From Nocardioides plantarum (GTDB lineage: Bacteria > Actinomycetota > Actinomycetes > Propionibacteriales > Nocardioidaceae), in assembly GCF_006346395.1 (NCBI RefSeq), contig NZ_VDMS01000005.1, forward strand, positions 248,001 through 312,000: 64,000 nucleotides of DNA, written 5' to 3'. The position numbers were made by a program, and so were the translations under genes. Numbering within the stretch: the first letter of the stretch is position 1; each line of letters begins with the position of its first letter. Shown piece after piece: positions 15,518-24,337 of the stretch. A model generated the notes under the pieces. The model was not told the origin of the DNA. It saw only the letters and a list, made by a program, of their open reading frames with translations, and did not search any database.

Positions 15518-16834
15518 GTGACTGACACCCTGACCCCGGTCCTGACCGACGACTGGGACGCCGAGCGCTCTTGGACGCTGGAGACCTACGAGTCGCGCGG
15601 CGGCTACGGGGCGCTGACGAAGGCGCTGACGATGCCGCCGGCCGACATCATCACCGCCGTCAAGGACTCCGGCCTGCGCGGCCGGGGCGGCGCCGGGTTC
15701 CCGACCGGCATGAAGTGGTCCTTCATCCCGCAGGACAACCCCAAGCCCAAGTACCTCGTGGTCAACGCCGACGAGTCCGAGCCGGGCACCTGCAAGGACA
15801 TCCCGCTCATGATGGCCACGCCGCACACGCTGGTCGAGGGCGTCATCATCAGCTCGTTCGCGATCCGGGCCAACCACGCCTTCATCTACATCCGCGGCGA
15901 GGTCCTCCACGTCATCCGCCGGGTCCAGGCCGCGGTCGCCGAGGCCTACGCCGCCGGCCACCTCGGCAAGAACATCCACGGCTCCGGCTACGACCTCGAC
16001 GTGGTCGTCCACGCCGGCGCCGGCGCCTACATCTGCGGCGAGGAGACCGCGCTCCTCGAGGGCCTCGAGGGCCGCCGCGGCCAACCCCGCCTGCGCCCGC
16101 CGTTCCCGGCCGTCGCTGGTCTCTACGCGAGCCCCACGGTGATCAACAACGTCGAGTCGATCGCGTCGGTGCCGAGCATCATCGCCAACGGCGCCTCGTG
16201 GTTCGCGTCGATGGGCACCGAGAAGTCCAAGGGCTTCGGCATCTTCTCGCTCTCGGGTCACGTCACGACCCCGGGCCAGTACGAAGCCCCGCTCGGCATC
16301 ACGCTGCGCGAGCTCATCGACCTGGCCGGCGGCATCCGCCACGGCCACGAGCTGAAGTTCTGGACCCCCGGCGGGTCCAGCACCCCGCTGCTGACCGCTG
16401 AGCACCTCGACGTGCCCCTCGACTTCGAGGGCGTCGCCGGCGTCGGCTCGATGCTCGGTACCCGCGCCATCCAGCTCTTCGACGAGACCACCTGCGTCGT
16501 GCGTGCCGTGCTGCGCTGGACCGAGTTCTACAAGCACGAGTCCTGCGGCAAGTGCACCCCGTGCCGCGAGGGCACCTGGTGGCTGGTGCAGACCCTCGCC
16601 TCGCTCGAGCGTGGGCAGGGCACTGAGGCCGACCTCGACCTGCTCCTCGACCAGTGCGACAACATCCTGGGACGCTCGTTCTGCGCCCTCGGCGACGGCG
16701 CCACGAGCCCGATCTCGAGCTCGATCGGCTACTTCCGCGACGAGTACCTCGCCCACCTCACCCACGGCGGCTGCCCGTTCGACGCCACGGCCTCCACGGC
16801 CTGGGCCGGAGCCCTGACCGGAGCCGCATCATGA
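15518..16834 (+). CDS. nuoF: NADH-quinone oxidoreductase subunit F
   Basis: 438 residues from the GTG at 15518, chosen because GGAAGGA lies seven bases before it. An in-frame TTG at 15503 would add only five residues and has no ribosome binding site. NuoF binds NADH and FMN (LRGRGGAGFPTGMKW and the NADH-loop residues in VNADESEPGT) and carries the N3 [4Fe-4S] cluster (SCGKCTPCREG and a later cysteine). It is where electrons enter complex I. Its stop overlaps the ATG of a small linking frame. Confidence 0.97.
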   Translation: MTDTLTPVLTDDWDAERSWTLETYESRGGYGALTKALTMPPADIITAVKDSGLRGRGGAGFPTGMKWSFIPQDNPKPKYLVVNADESEPGTCKDIPLMMATPHTLVEGVIISSFAIRANHAFIYIRGEVLHVIRRVQAAVAEAYAAGHLGKNIHGSGYDLDVVVHAGAGAYICGEETALLEGLEGRRGQPRLRPPFPAVAGLYASPTVINNVESIASVPSIIANGASWFASMGTEKSKGFGIFSLSGHVTTPGQYEAPLGITLRELIDLAGGIRHGHELKFWTPGGSSTPLLTAEHLDVPLDFEGVAGVGSMLGTRAIQLFDETTCVVRAVLRWTEFYKHESCGKCTPCREGTWWLVQTLASLERGQGTEADLDLLLDQCDNILGRSFCALGDGATSPISSSIGYFRDEYLAHLTHGGCPFDATASTAWAGALTGAAS

Positions 16835-16914
16835 CGACCACCCCCACGTCGGTCGAGGTGCGAGGAGCCCTGGCGACGAGCCTCGAGACCCCCGCAGCCG
16901 GAGGACCATCATGA
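16831..16914 (+). CDS. 27-codon linking frame between nuoF and nuoG
   Basis: The frame starts at the ATG overlapping the nuoF stop and ends at the TGA overlapping the nuoG ATG. It begins MTTTPTSVEV, and nuoG begins MTTTPEK, so its start looks like a duplicate of the nuoG start. The middle is a copy of the dispersed 57-base repeat. It is probably a by-product of repeat insertion that still passes ribosomes from nuoF to nuoG. A function for the peptide is unlikely. Confidence 0.4.
   Translation: MTTTPTSVEVRGALATSLETPAAGGPS
16843..16899. repeat. Dispersed 57-base intergenic repeat, copy B
   Basis: This matches copy A at 9037-9093 in length, in its first 21 bases and in its last 20 bases apart from one base; the centre differs. 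It lies exactly between the two near-identical ATGACNACCACCCCC stretches at 16831 and 16911. Confidence 0.7.
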
Positions 16915-19349
16915 CCACCACCCCCGAGAAGCAGACCGAGCTCGTCTCGGTCACCATCGACGGCATCCAGGTCGACGTCCCCAAGGACACCCTGGTCATC
17001 CGCGCGGCCGAGCAGGTCGGCGTCCAGATCCCGCGGTTCTGCGACCACCCGCTGCTGGCCCCGGTCGGCGCCTGCCGCCAGTGCCTGGTCGACGTCCCCG
17101 ACGCCGGCAACGGCCGCGGCTTCCCCAAGCCGCAGGCCGCGTGCACCCTCCCCGTCGCGCCGGGCATGGTCGTCAGCACCCAGGTCACCAGCGAGACCGC
17201 CGACAAGGCGCAGCAGGGGGTGATGGAGTTCCTGCTCATCAACCACCCGCTCGACTGCCCGGTCTGCGACAAGGGCGGCGAGTGCCCGCTGCAGAACCAG
17301 GCGATGAGCAACGGCCGCGGCGAGTCCCGCTTCGTCGGGTCGGGCGCCGGTGGCGTCAAGCGGACCTTCCCCAAGCCGATCAACCTCAGTCCCCAGGTCC
17401 TGCTCGACCGCGAGCGCTGCATCGTGTGCCAGCGCTGCACCCGCTTCGCCGAGGAGATCCCCGGCGACCCGTTCATCGCCCTCGTCGAGCGCGGGGCGAT
17501 GCAGCAGATCGGCATCGCGGAGAACGCGCCGTTCCTGTCCTACTTCTCCGGCAACACGATCCAGATCTGCCCGGTCGGGGCGCTGACCTCGGAGTCCTAC
17601 CGCTTCCGCTCGCGGCCCTTCGACCTCGTCTCCACGCCCTCGGTCGCCGAGCACGACGCCTGCGGCTCGGCGATCCGCGTCGACCACCGCCGCGGCAAGG
17701 TGATGCGTCGCCTCGCGGGCAACGACCCCGAGGTCAACGAGGAGTGGATCACCGACAAGGACCGGTTCGCCTTCACCTACGCCACCGAGCCCGACCGGCT
17801 CCTCTACCCCCAGGTCCGTGACGACGACGGCTCGCTGCGCCCCGCGTCCTGGCCGGAGGCCTTCGCCGTCGCTGCGCGCGGGCTGCACGCCGCGACCCGG
17901 GCCGGCGGGGTCGGCGTCCTGACCGGAGGACGGCTGACCGGCGAGGACGCCTTCGCCTACAGCAAGTTCGCCCGCGTCTCGCTCGGCACCAACGACATCG
18001 ACTTCCGCGCCCGGCCCCACTCGGCCGAGGAGGCCGAGTTCCTGGCCGCCCACGTCGTCGCGACCGGCCCCGAGGGCGGGTCGGTGACGTACGCCGACCT
18101 CGAGAGCGCCGCCACCGTCGTCCTGGCCGGCTTCGAGCCCGAGGACGAGGCGGGCACGATCTTCCTGCGGCTGCGCAAGGCCGCGCTCCACCACGGCACC
18201 CGCGTGCTCGCGATCGCCCCCTTCACCACCCGCGGACTGACCAAGATGAACGGCACCCTGGTGCCGACCGCGCCCGGCGACGAGCCGGCCGCCCTGTCGT
18301 CGCTGCTCGGCCACGCCGATCACGGCATCGGCAAGGACGCCGTGCTCCTGGTGGGCGAGCGCCTCGCGACCGTCCCCGGCGCCCTGAGCGCGGCCGCCGA
18401 CCTGGCCGCCAAGAGCGGTGCCCGGCTGGCCTGGATCCCGCGACGGGCCGGAGACCGTGGTGCCCTCGAGACCGGTTGCCTCCCGGGCCTGCTGCCCGGT
18501 GGCCGACCGGTCGCCGACGCCGCAGCCCGCGTCGACGCCGCCACCACCTGGGGCACCGACAGCCTGCCCGAGGCCCCGGGACGCGACGGCGACGGCATCG
18601 TCGCCGCGCTGCTGGCCGGTGACCTCGGCGGTCTCGTGATCGGCGGGGTCGACCCCGCCGACACTGCCGACCCCGCCGCCACCACCGCCGCCATCGCCGC
18701 CGCGTCGTTCGTCGTGGCCCTCGACCTGCGGGCCAGCGACGTCACCCGGGCCGCCGACGTCGTGTTCCCCGTCGCGCCGGTGACCGACAAGGCCGGGTCG
18801 TTCGTCAACTGGGAGGGTCGGGTGCGCGGCTTCGACCGGGTCCTGGCCAACCCGGCCTCGCTGCCCGACCTGCGCGTGCTGTCCGGCATCGCCGACGAGC
18901 TCGCCGCCCTCGGTCAGGGCGCCCCGCTCGGGTTCCGCACCGTCGAGGAGGTCTGGGGCCAGATGGAGGACCTCGGTCCGTGGGACGGCCAGCGCGCCAC
19001 CCTCACCCCGGTCGCCCCGCTCGACGACACGGCCGCCGCCCGCCACGAGGGTCTGCTGCTCTCGACATGGAAGCAGCTGCTCGACAACGGCACCATGCTC
19101 GTCGGCGACAAGCACCTGGCCGCCACCGCGCGCCCCGCCGTGGCCCGGGTCAGCCGGGCCGTCCACGACGCCTGCGGTCCGACCGTCACCGTCACCGGTG
19201 ATCGCGGCTCGGTCACCCTGCCGTCCGAGGTCGCCCCCGACCTGGTCGACGGCGTCGTCTGGCTCCCCGCCTCGTCGACCGGCCGCGGCGTCCTGTCCGA
19301 CGTCGCCTCACCCGGCTCGCGCGTCACCGTCACCGGAGGCAACTCGTGA
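16911..19349 (+). CDS. nuoG: NADH-quinone oxidoreductase subunit G
   Basis: 812 residues, ATG after GGAGGA. The N-terminal ferredoxin-like domain binds N1b (RFCDHPLL, GACRQC, then AACT-type cysteine), followed by HPLDCPVCDKGGEC and the N4/N5 ligands in CIVCQRCTRF and ICPVGALT. The rest is a molybdopterin-oxidoreductase-like fold without cofactor. The N7 cluster found in some NuoG proteins seems absent: at its usual place there is HDACGSAIRVDH, with one cysteine, and later EEWITDKD where a cysteine would be expected. The stop overlaps nuoH. Confidence 0.97.
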   Translation: MTTTPEKQTELVSVTIDGIQVDVPKDTLVIRAAEQVGVQIPRFCDHPLLAPVGACRQCLVDVPDAGNGRGFPKPQAACTLPVAPGMVVSTQVTSETADKAQQGVMEFLLINHPLDCPVCDKGGECPLQNQAMSNGRGESRFVGSGAGGVKRTFPKPINLSPQVLLDRERCIVCQRCTRFAEEIPGDPFIALVERGAMQQIGIAENAPFLSYFSGNTIQICPVGALTSESYRFRSRPFDLVSTPSVAEHDACGSAIRVDHRRGKVMRRLAGNDPEVNEEWITDKDRFAFTYATEPDRLLYPQVRDDDGSLRPASWPEAFAVAARGLHAATRAGGVGVLTGGRLTGEDAFAYSKFARVSLGTNDIDFRARPHSAEEAEFLAAHVVATGPEGGSVTYADLESAATVVLAGFEPEDEAGTIFLRLRKAALHHGTRVLAIAPFTTRGLTKMNGTLVPTAPGDEPAALSSLLGHADHGIGKDAVLLVGERLATVPGALSAAADLAAKSGARLAWIPRRAGDRGALETGCLPGLLPGGRPVADAAARVDAATTWGTDSLPEAPGRDGDGIVAALLAGDLGGLVIGGVDPADTADPAATTAAIAAASFVVALDLRASDVTRAADVVFPVAPVTDKAGSFVNWEGRVRGFDRVLANPASLPDLRVLSGIADELAALGQGAPLGFRTVEEVWGQMEDLGPWDGQRATLTPVAPLDDTAAARHEGLLLSTWKQLLDNGTMLVGDKHLAATARPAVARVSRAVHDACGPTVTVTGDRGSVTLPSEVAPDLVDGVVWLPASSTGRGVLSDVASPGSRVTVTGGNS

Positions 19350-20683
19350 TCTCGACAGACTCGATCAGCGGGCTCGGCTCGGTCCACGCCGCAGTCGTCG
19401 ACGAGGGCCTGCAGGCCTTCGGTCGCGACACCTGGTGGGTGGTCGGGCTCAAGGTGCTGCTGATCTTCCTGATCCTCGTGCTGCTGACGCTGTTCAACAT
19501 CTGGTGGGAACGCCGCGTGGTCGCCCGCATGCAGCACCGCATCGGTCCCAACGTCAACGGGCCGTTCGGACTGCTCCAGTCGCTCGCCGACGGTGCCAAG
19601 CTCATGTTCAAGGAGGACATCCTCCCCAAGGCTGCCGACAAGGTCGTCTTCATCCTCGCCCCGATCCTCGCGGTGATCCCGGCCTTCGTGACCTTCAGCG
19701 TGATCCCCTTCGGCCCCGAGGTGAACTTCTTCGGCCAGCGCACCCCGCTCCAGCTCACCGACATGCCGATGGCGGTGCTGTTCGTGATGGCGATCGCGTC
19801 CATCGGCATCTACGGCATCGTGCTCGGCGGCTGGTCGAGCGGATCGACCTACTCCCTGCTCGGCGGGCTCCGTTCCAGCGCGCAGATGATCTCCTACGAG
19901 GTCGCGATGGGCCTGTCGCTCGTCTCGGTCTTCCTGTACGCCGGCTCGATGTCGACCTCCGAGATCGTCGCGGCGCAGGACGACCTGTGGTTCGGCCTGA
20001 TCCTCATCCCGTCGTTCGTCATCTACACGATCTCGATGGTGGGCGAGACCAACCGCGCGCCCTTCGACCTGCCCGAGGCCGAGGGTGAGCTCGTCGGCGG
20101 GTTCCACACCGAGTACTCCTCGATCAAGTTCGCGCTGTTCTTCCTCGCCGAGTACGTCAACATGGCCACCGTGTCGGCGCTGGCCACGACCCTGTTCCTC
20201 GGTGGCTGGCACGCGCCGTTCTGGATCGACGAGTTCTGGGCCGGCGCCAACCAGGGCTACTGGCCGGTGCTCTGGTTCTTCGGCAAGGTCCTGTTCTTCA
20301 TCTTCGGCTTCATCTGGCTGCGCGGTTCGCTGCCGCGGATGCGCTACGACCAGTTCATGGCGCTCGGCTGGAAGATCCTCATCCCGATCTCGCTCGTGTG
20401 GACCCTCGCGGTCGCGACGCTCCGCGTCGCGCGCACCGAGGGCTGGCTCGAGGGCGACAACGTCCCCGTCGTGATCGGGGTCGCGGCGGTCCTCGTCCTG
20501 GCGCTGTTCTTCTTCGGCGGCAGCGACAAGGCGGCCGCCGCCGCAGACGTCGATGCCGCTGCTCGACCCGGTGGGTTCCCGACACCGCCAATGCCCGCCG
20601 GAGGTGCGGTCCGCGGGGCCGCTGCTCCGCTCGTGTTCGACAGTCCCGCCCGGGTCTCCACGGTGGCGGGGGAGGAGGCCTGA
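19346..20683 (+). CDS. nuoH: NADH-quinone oxidoreductase subunit H
   Basis: 445 residues, GTG start overlapping the nuoG stop. Eight or so membrane helices anchor the peripheral arm and form part of the quinone channel. Signatures are WWERRVVARMQHRIGPNVNG near the N-terminus, GETNRAPFDLPEAEGELVGG in the cytoplasmic loop, and WLRGSLPRMRYDQFM. A tail of about 55 residues rich in Ala, Pro and Gly follows the last helix and looks disordered. The TGA overlaps the nuoI ATG by one base. Confidence 0.97.
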   Translation: MISTDSISGLGSVHAAVVDEGLQAFGRDTWWVVGLKVLLIFLILVLLTLFNIWWERRVVARMQHRIGPNVNGPFGLLQSLADGAKLMFKEDILPKAADKVVFILAPILAVIPAFVTFSVIPFGPEVNFFGQRTPLQLTDMPMAVLFVMAIASIGIYGIVLGGWSSGSTYSLLGGLRSSAQMISYEVAMGLSLVSVFLYAGSMSTSEIVAAQDDLWFGLILIPSFVIYTISMVGETNRAPFDLPEAEGELVGGFHTEYSSIKFALFFLAEYVNMATVSALATTLFLGGWHAPFWIDEFWAGANQGYWPVLWFFGKVLFFIFGFIWLRGSLPRMRYDQFMALGWKILIPISLVWTLAVATLRVARTEGWLEGDNVPVVIGVAAVLVLALFFFGGSDKAAAAADVDAAARPGGFPTPPMPAGGAVRGAAAPLVFDSPARVSTVAGEEA

Positions 20684-21249
20684 TGGCCGACAACGACAAG
20701 GACGGCAAGTCCTTCAAGGAGCAGTTCATCGATCCCGTCGCCGGGTTCGGTGTCACGTTCCGCACCATGTTCCGCAAGGTGGTCACCGAGCAGTACCCCT
20801 TCGAGAAGCTCCCGACGGCGCCGCGCTTCCACGGCCGCCACCAGCTCAACCGCTGGCCCGACGGGCTCGAGAAGTGCATCGGGTGCGAGCTGTGCGCCTG
20901 GGCCTGCCCGGCCGACGCGATCTACGTCGAGGGTGCGTCCAACGACGACGCCAACGGCGAGCGGTTCAGCCCCGGTGAGCGCTACGGCCGCGTCTACCAG
21001 ATCAACTACCTGCGCTGCATCCTGTGTGGGCTGTGCATCGAGGCGTGCCCGACGCGGGCGCTCACGATGACCAACGAGTACGAGCTGGCCGACAACAACC
21101 GCCAGGACCTGATCTACGAGAAGTCCGACCTGCTCGCCCCGCTGCTGCCCGGCATGGAGCAGCCGCCGCACGCGATGCGCGACGGCTTCGACGAGGGTGA
21201 CTACTACCGGGGCGGGCTGTCGACCGGTCCCGCGGGAGGGGCGAAGTGA
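20683..21249 (+). CDS. nuoI: NADH-quinone oxidoreductase subunit I
   Basis: 188 residues. Two [4Fe-4S] motifs, CIGCELCAWACP and CILCGLCIEACP, carry clusters N6a and N6b between NuoG and NuoB. The N-terminal segment (GFGVTFRTMFRKVVTEQYPF) is an amphipathic membrane-associated helix. The start overlaps nuoH by one base and the stop overlaps the nuoJ GTG. Confidence 0.97.
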   Translation: MADNDKDGKSFKEQFIDPVAGFGVTFRTMFRKVVTEQYPFEKLPTAPRFHGRHQLNRWPDGLEKCIGCELCAWACPADAIYVEGASNDDANGERFSPGERYGRVYQINYLRCILCGLCIEACPTRALTMTNEYELADNNRQDLIYEKSDLLAPLLPGMEQPPHAMRDGFDEGDYYRGGLSTGPAGGAK

Positions 21250-22094
21250 TCGCGTTCTGGACGCTGGCCCCGATCATGGTGGTCGCCGCCCTCGGCATCC
21301 TCGTGGTGCGCAAGGCCGTCCACGCCGCGCTGCTGCTGGCGGTCGTGATGATCAGCCTCGCCATCCTCTACGCCGACCTCGACGCGCCCTTCCTCTTCGC
21401 GGTGCAGATCATCGTCTACACCGGCGCCATCTTGATGCTGTTCCTCTTCGTGCTGATGCTCGTCGGGGTCGACGCGTCCGACTCGGTCGTCGAGACGATC
21501 CGGGGCCAGCGCGTGCTGGCCACCGTCGGCGGGCTGCTGCTCGGGCTGATCCTGGTGGTCGGGCTGTCGCAGCTGACGCTCGGCACCGCGACCGGCCTCG
21601 ACTCGGCCAACGAGGGCGGCAACATCCCCGCCCTGGCCAACATCGTGTTCTCCCGCTACGTGTTCGCCTTCGAGGCCACCAGCGCGCTGCTGATCACCGC
21701 GGCGGTGGGGGCCATGGTGCTGGCGCACCGCGAGCGGCTCACGCCCAAGCCGGGTCAGGCCGACCTCGCCGCCAAGCGGGTACGCGACTTCGGCGACAAG
21801 GGTGCCCACCTCGGGCCCCTGCCGGCGCCCGGTGTCTACGCCCGTCACAACGCCGTCGACACCCCCGCCCTGCTGCCCGACGGCACCGCCGCGGAGTCCT
21901 CGGTCTCCCGGGTGCTCGCCGCGCGCGGCACGGTCCGGTCGGCGCCCGCGCTGGCCGACGACATCGAGGACCTCAAGCGTCAGCTCGGCGTCGACACCGA
22001 GGGTCGCCCCGGCACCACCGGCAAGTCCGGCGCCGCCGCCTCGACCACCGAAGACGTGGAGCAGCCCCCCAGCACGAAGGGCACGGGTGCCTGA
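21246..22094 (+). CDS. nuoJ: NADH-quinone oxidoreductase subunit J
   Basis: 282 residues, GTG start overlapping nuoI by four bases. Five membrane helices occupy about the first 165 residues, including FAVQIIVYTGAILMLFLFVLML, the pi-bulge helix TM3 that helps couple quinone chemistry to proton pumping. The last 110 residues are polar and probably cytoplasmic, longer than in E. coli but usual for actinobacteria. nuoK starts one base after the stop. Confidence 0.96.
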   Translation: MIAFWTLAPIMVVAALGILVVRKAVHAALLLAVVMISLAILYADLDAPFLFAVQIIVYTGAILMLFLFVLMLVGVDASDSVVETIRGQRVLATVGGLLLGLILVVGLSQLTLGTATGLDSANEGGNIPALANIVFSRYVFAFEATSALLITAAVGAMVLAHRERLTPKPGQADLAAKRVRDFGDKGAHLGPLPAPGVYARHNAVDTPALLPDGTAAESSVSRVLAARGTVRSAPALADDIEDLKRQLGVDTEGRPGTTGKSGAAASTTEDVEQPPSTKGTGA

Positions 22095-22095
22095 C

Positions 22096-22389
22096 ATGAC
22101 CGAGTACGTCGTCCTCTCGTCCATCCTGTTCACCATCGGTGCCGTCGGCGTGCTCGTGCGCCGCAACGCCATCGTGGTCTTCATGTGCGTCGAGCTGATG
22201 CTCAACGCCTCCAACCTGGCGCTGGTGGCCTTCGCCAAGCAGCACGGCAACCTCGAGGGGCAGGTGGCGGCGTTCTTCGTGATGGTCGTCGCGGCCGCCG
22301 AGGTCGTCGTCGGCCTCGCCATCATCATGACCATCTTCCGGTCCCGTCGCTCGGCCTCGGTCGACGACGCGAGCCTGCTGAAGTTCTGA
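22096..22389 (+). CDS. nuoK: NADH-quinone oxidoreductase subunit K
   Basis: 97 residues, three membrane helices. It resembles an MrpC antiporter subunit. The glutamates in the second and third helices that take part in proton transfer are present (FMCVELMLNASNLALVAF; AAAEVVVGLAIIM). The length is typical. Confidence 0.96.
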   Translation: MTEYVVLSSILFTIGAVGVLVRRNAIVVFMCVELMLNASNLALVAFAKQHGNLEGQVAAFFVMVVAAAEVVVGLAIIMTIFRSRRSASVDDASLLKF

Positions 22390-22407
22390 AAGGTCAGGCT
22401 TACTCAG

Positions 22408-24336
22408 ATGTACGTCTTGGAAGCGGCGGTCGACATCCCGCTCGTGCACCCCGAGAGCGCTGACGGCGTCCTCTCGCTGGTGTGGCTGGTCATCGCCCTG
22501 CCGCTGCTCGGCGCCGCCGTGCTGCTGCTCGGCGGCCGCTACACCGACAAGTGGGGCCACTGGCTCGGCACCGCGCTGCCGATCGGGTCGTTCGTCGTCA
22601 GCCTGCTGATGTTCCTCGACCTGATGGGCCGCGACGAGGAGGAGCGCCAGTACACCCAGCACCTCTACGACTGGATCCACGTCGGCGGCCTCAAGGTCGG
22701 CATGGACCTGCTCTACGACCCGTTGTCGGCCCTGTTCCTGCTGCTGATCACCGGCGTCGGCTCACTGATCCACGTCTACTCCATCGGCTACATGGCCCAC
22801 GACCCGAGGCGTCGCCGGTTCTTCGGCTACCTCAACCTCTTCGTCGCCGCGATGCTGATGCTGATCCTCAGCGAGAACTACCTCGGGTTGTTCCTCGGGT
22901 GGGAGGGCGTCGGCCTGGCGTCGTACCTGCTCATCGGCTTCTGGCAGCACAAGCACTCCGCGGCCCAGGCCGCCAAGAAGGCGTTCGTGATCAACCGAGT
23001 CGGTGACATGGGCATGGCCTCGGCGATCTTCCTGGCCTTCACCCTCTTCGGCACGACCAGCTTCACCCAGATCAGCGAGCTGGCCGGCGGCGCGTCGGAG
23101 ACCGCGATGACCTGGCTCGGGATCCTGCTGCTCATCGGTGCCTGCGGCAAGTCCGCCCAGGTCCCGCTGCAGGCATGGCTGCTCGACGCGATGGAAGGCC
23201 CGACGCCCGTGTCGGCCCTCATCCACGCCGCCACCATGGTCACCGCCGGCGTCTACCTGGTCGTCCGCTCCAACTTCGTCTTCGACCGGGCACCCGACGC
23301 GCAGACCGCCGTCGTGGTGGTCGCGGTGGTCAGCATCCTGTGGGGTGCGGTGATCGGGTGCGCCAAGGACGACATCAAGAAGGCGCTGGCCGGGTCCACG
23401 ATGAGCCAGATCGGCTACATGATGCTCGGCGCCGGGCTCGGCCCCGCCGGCTACGCGTTCGCCATCTTCCACCTGCTGACCCACGGGTTCTTCAAGGCCA
23501 ACATGTTCCTGGGTGCCGGCTCGGTGATGCACGCCATGGACGACGATGTCGACATGCGTCACTACGGGGTGCTCCGCAAGGCCCTGCCGGTCACCTTCCT
23601 CACCTTCGCGATGGGCTACCTCGCGATCATCGGCTTCCCGGGCTTCTCCGGCTTCTGGTCCAAGGACAAGATCATCGAGGTCGCCCTGGCCGACAACCTG
23701 GTCATCGGCATCGCCGCGCTGCTGGGTGCCGGTGTCACCGGCTTCTACATGACCCGGCTGATGCTGATGACGTTCTTCTCCCAGAAGCGCTGGCCCAAGG
23801 ACGTCCACCCGCACGAGTCGCCGGCGCTGATGACCATCCCGCTGATCGTGCTCGCCGCGCTCTCCGTGCTCGGCGGCCTGCTCCTGCTCAACGACTGGAT
23901 CGTCGACTGGCTCTCCCCGGTCGTCGGCGAGGAGGTCGAGCACCACCTGCCGATCCCTGCGCTGGCGATCACCGGCCTGGCCGTGCTCGTCGTGGCGGTC
24001 GGCGTCGCCGCCGCCTTCGTGCTGTTCCAGCGCCAGAAGGTGCCGGTCCTCGCGCCCACCGACGTCTCGTTCGTGACGCGGGCGGCCCGGGCCGAGCTCT
24101 ACGGCAACGAGATCAACGAGGGCCTGGTGGTCCAGCCGGGCCGCCGCCTGGTCGCCGGACTCTTCGTCTTCGACCGCTCCGGTGCCGACGGCCTGTTCAT
24201 GGGCGGCGGCTCCGGGGTCAAGGCCCTGGGCGGGGTGCTCCGCAAGGTGCAGACCGGCTACGTGCGTTCCTATGCCCTGTCCGTCCTGATCGGCGTCGTC
24301 CTCGTCGCCGCGGCCATGTTGGCGGTGCAGCTCTAA
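22408..24336 (+). CDS. nuoL: NADH-quinone oxidoreductase subunit L
   Basis: 642 residues, about 16 membrane helices. It is an Mrp-type antiporter-like proton channel at the far end of the membrane arm. Signatures include GWEGVGLASYLLIGFW, LQAWLLDAMEGPTPVSALIHAATMV (kept in part), and the lysine/histidine-rich broken-helix regions. The lateral helix lies towards the C-terminus. nuoM begins one base after the stop codon. Confidence 0.97.
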   Translation: MYVLEAAVDIPLVHPESADGVLSLVWLVIALPLLGAAVLLLGGRYTDKWGHWLGTALPIGSFVVSLLMFLDLMGRDEEERQYTQHLYDWIHVGGLKVGMDLLYDPLSALFLLLITGVGSLIHVYSIGYMAHDPRRRRFFGYLNLFVAAMLMLILSENYLGLFLGWEGVGLASYLLIGFWQHKHSAAQAAKKAFVINRVGDMGMASAIFLAFTLFGTTSFTQISELAGGASETAMTWLGILLLIGACGKSAQVPLQAWLLDAMEGPTPVSALIHAATMVTAGVYLVVRSNFVFDRAPDAQTAVVVVAVVSILWGAVIGCAKDDIKKALAGSTMSQIGYMMLGAGLGPAGYAFAIFHLLTHGFFKANMFLGAGSVMHAMDDDVDMRHYGVLRKALPVTFLTFAMGYLAIIGFPGFSGFWSKDKIIEVALADNLVIGIAALLGAGVTGFYMTRLMLMTFFSQKRWPKDVHPHESPALMTIPLIVLAALSVLGGLLLLNDWIVDWLSPVVGEEVEHHLPIPALAITGLAVLVVAVGVAAAFVLFQRQKVPVLAPTDVSFVTRAARAELYGNEINEGLVVQPGRRLVAGLFVFDRSGADGLFMGGGSGVKALGGVLRKVQTGYVRSYALSVLIGVVLVAAAMLAVQL

Positions 24337-24337
24337 A

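Noticed and set aside
14432..19166. Very long open frames on the minus strand opposite nuoE, nuoF and nuoG.
   Set aside because: They are by-products of high GC content opposite well-identified genes. Their translations are low-complexity and show no domain.
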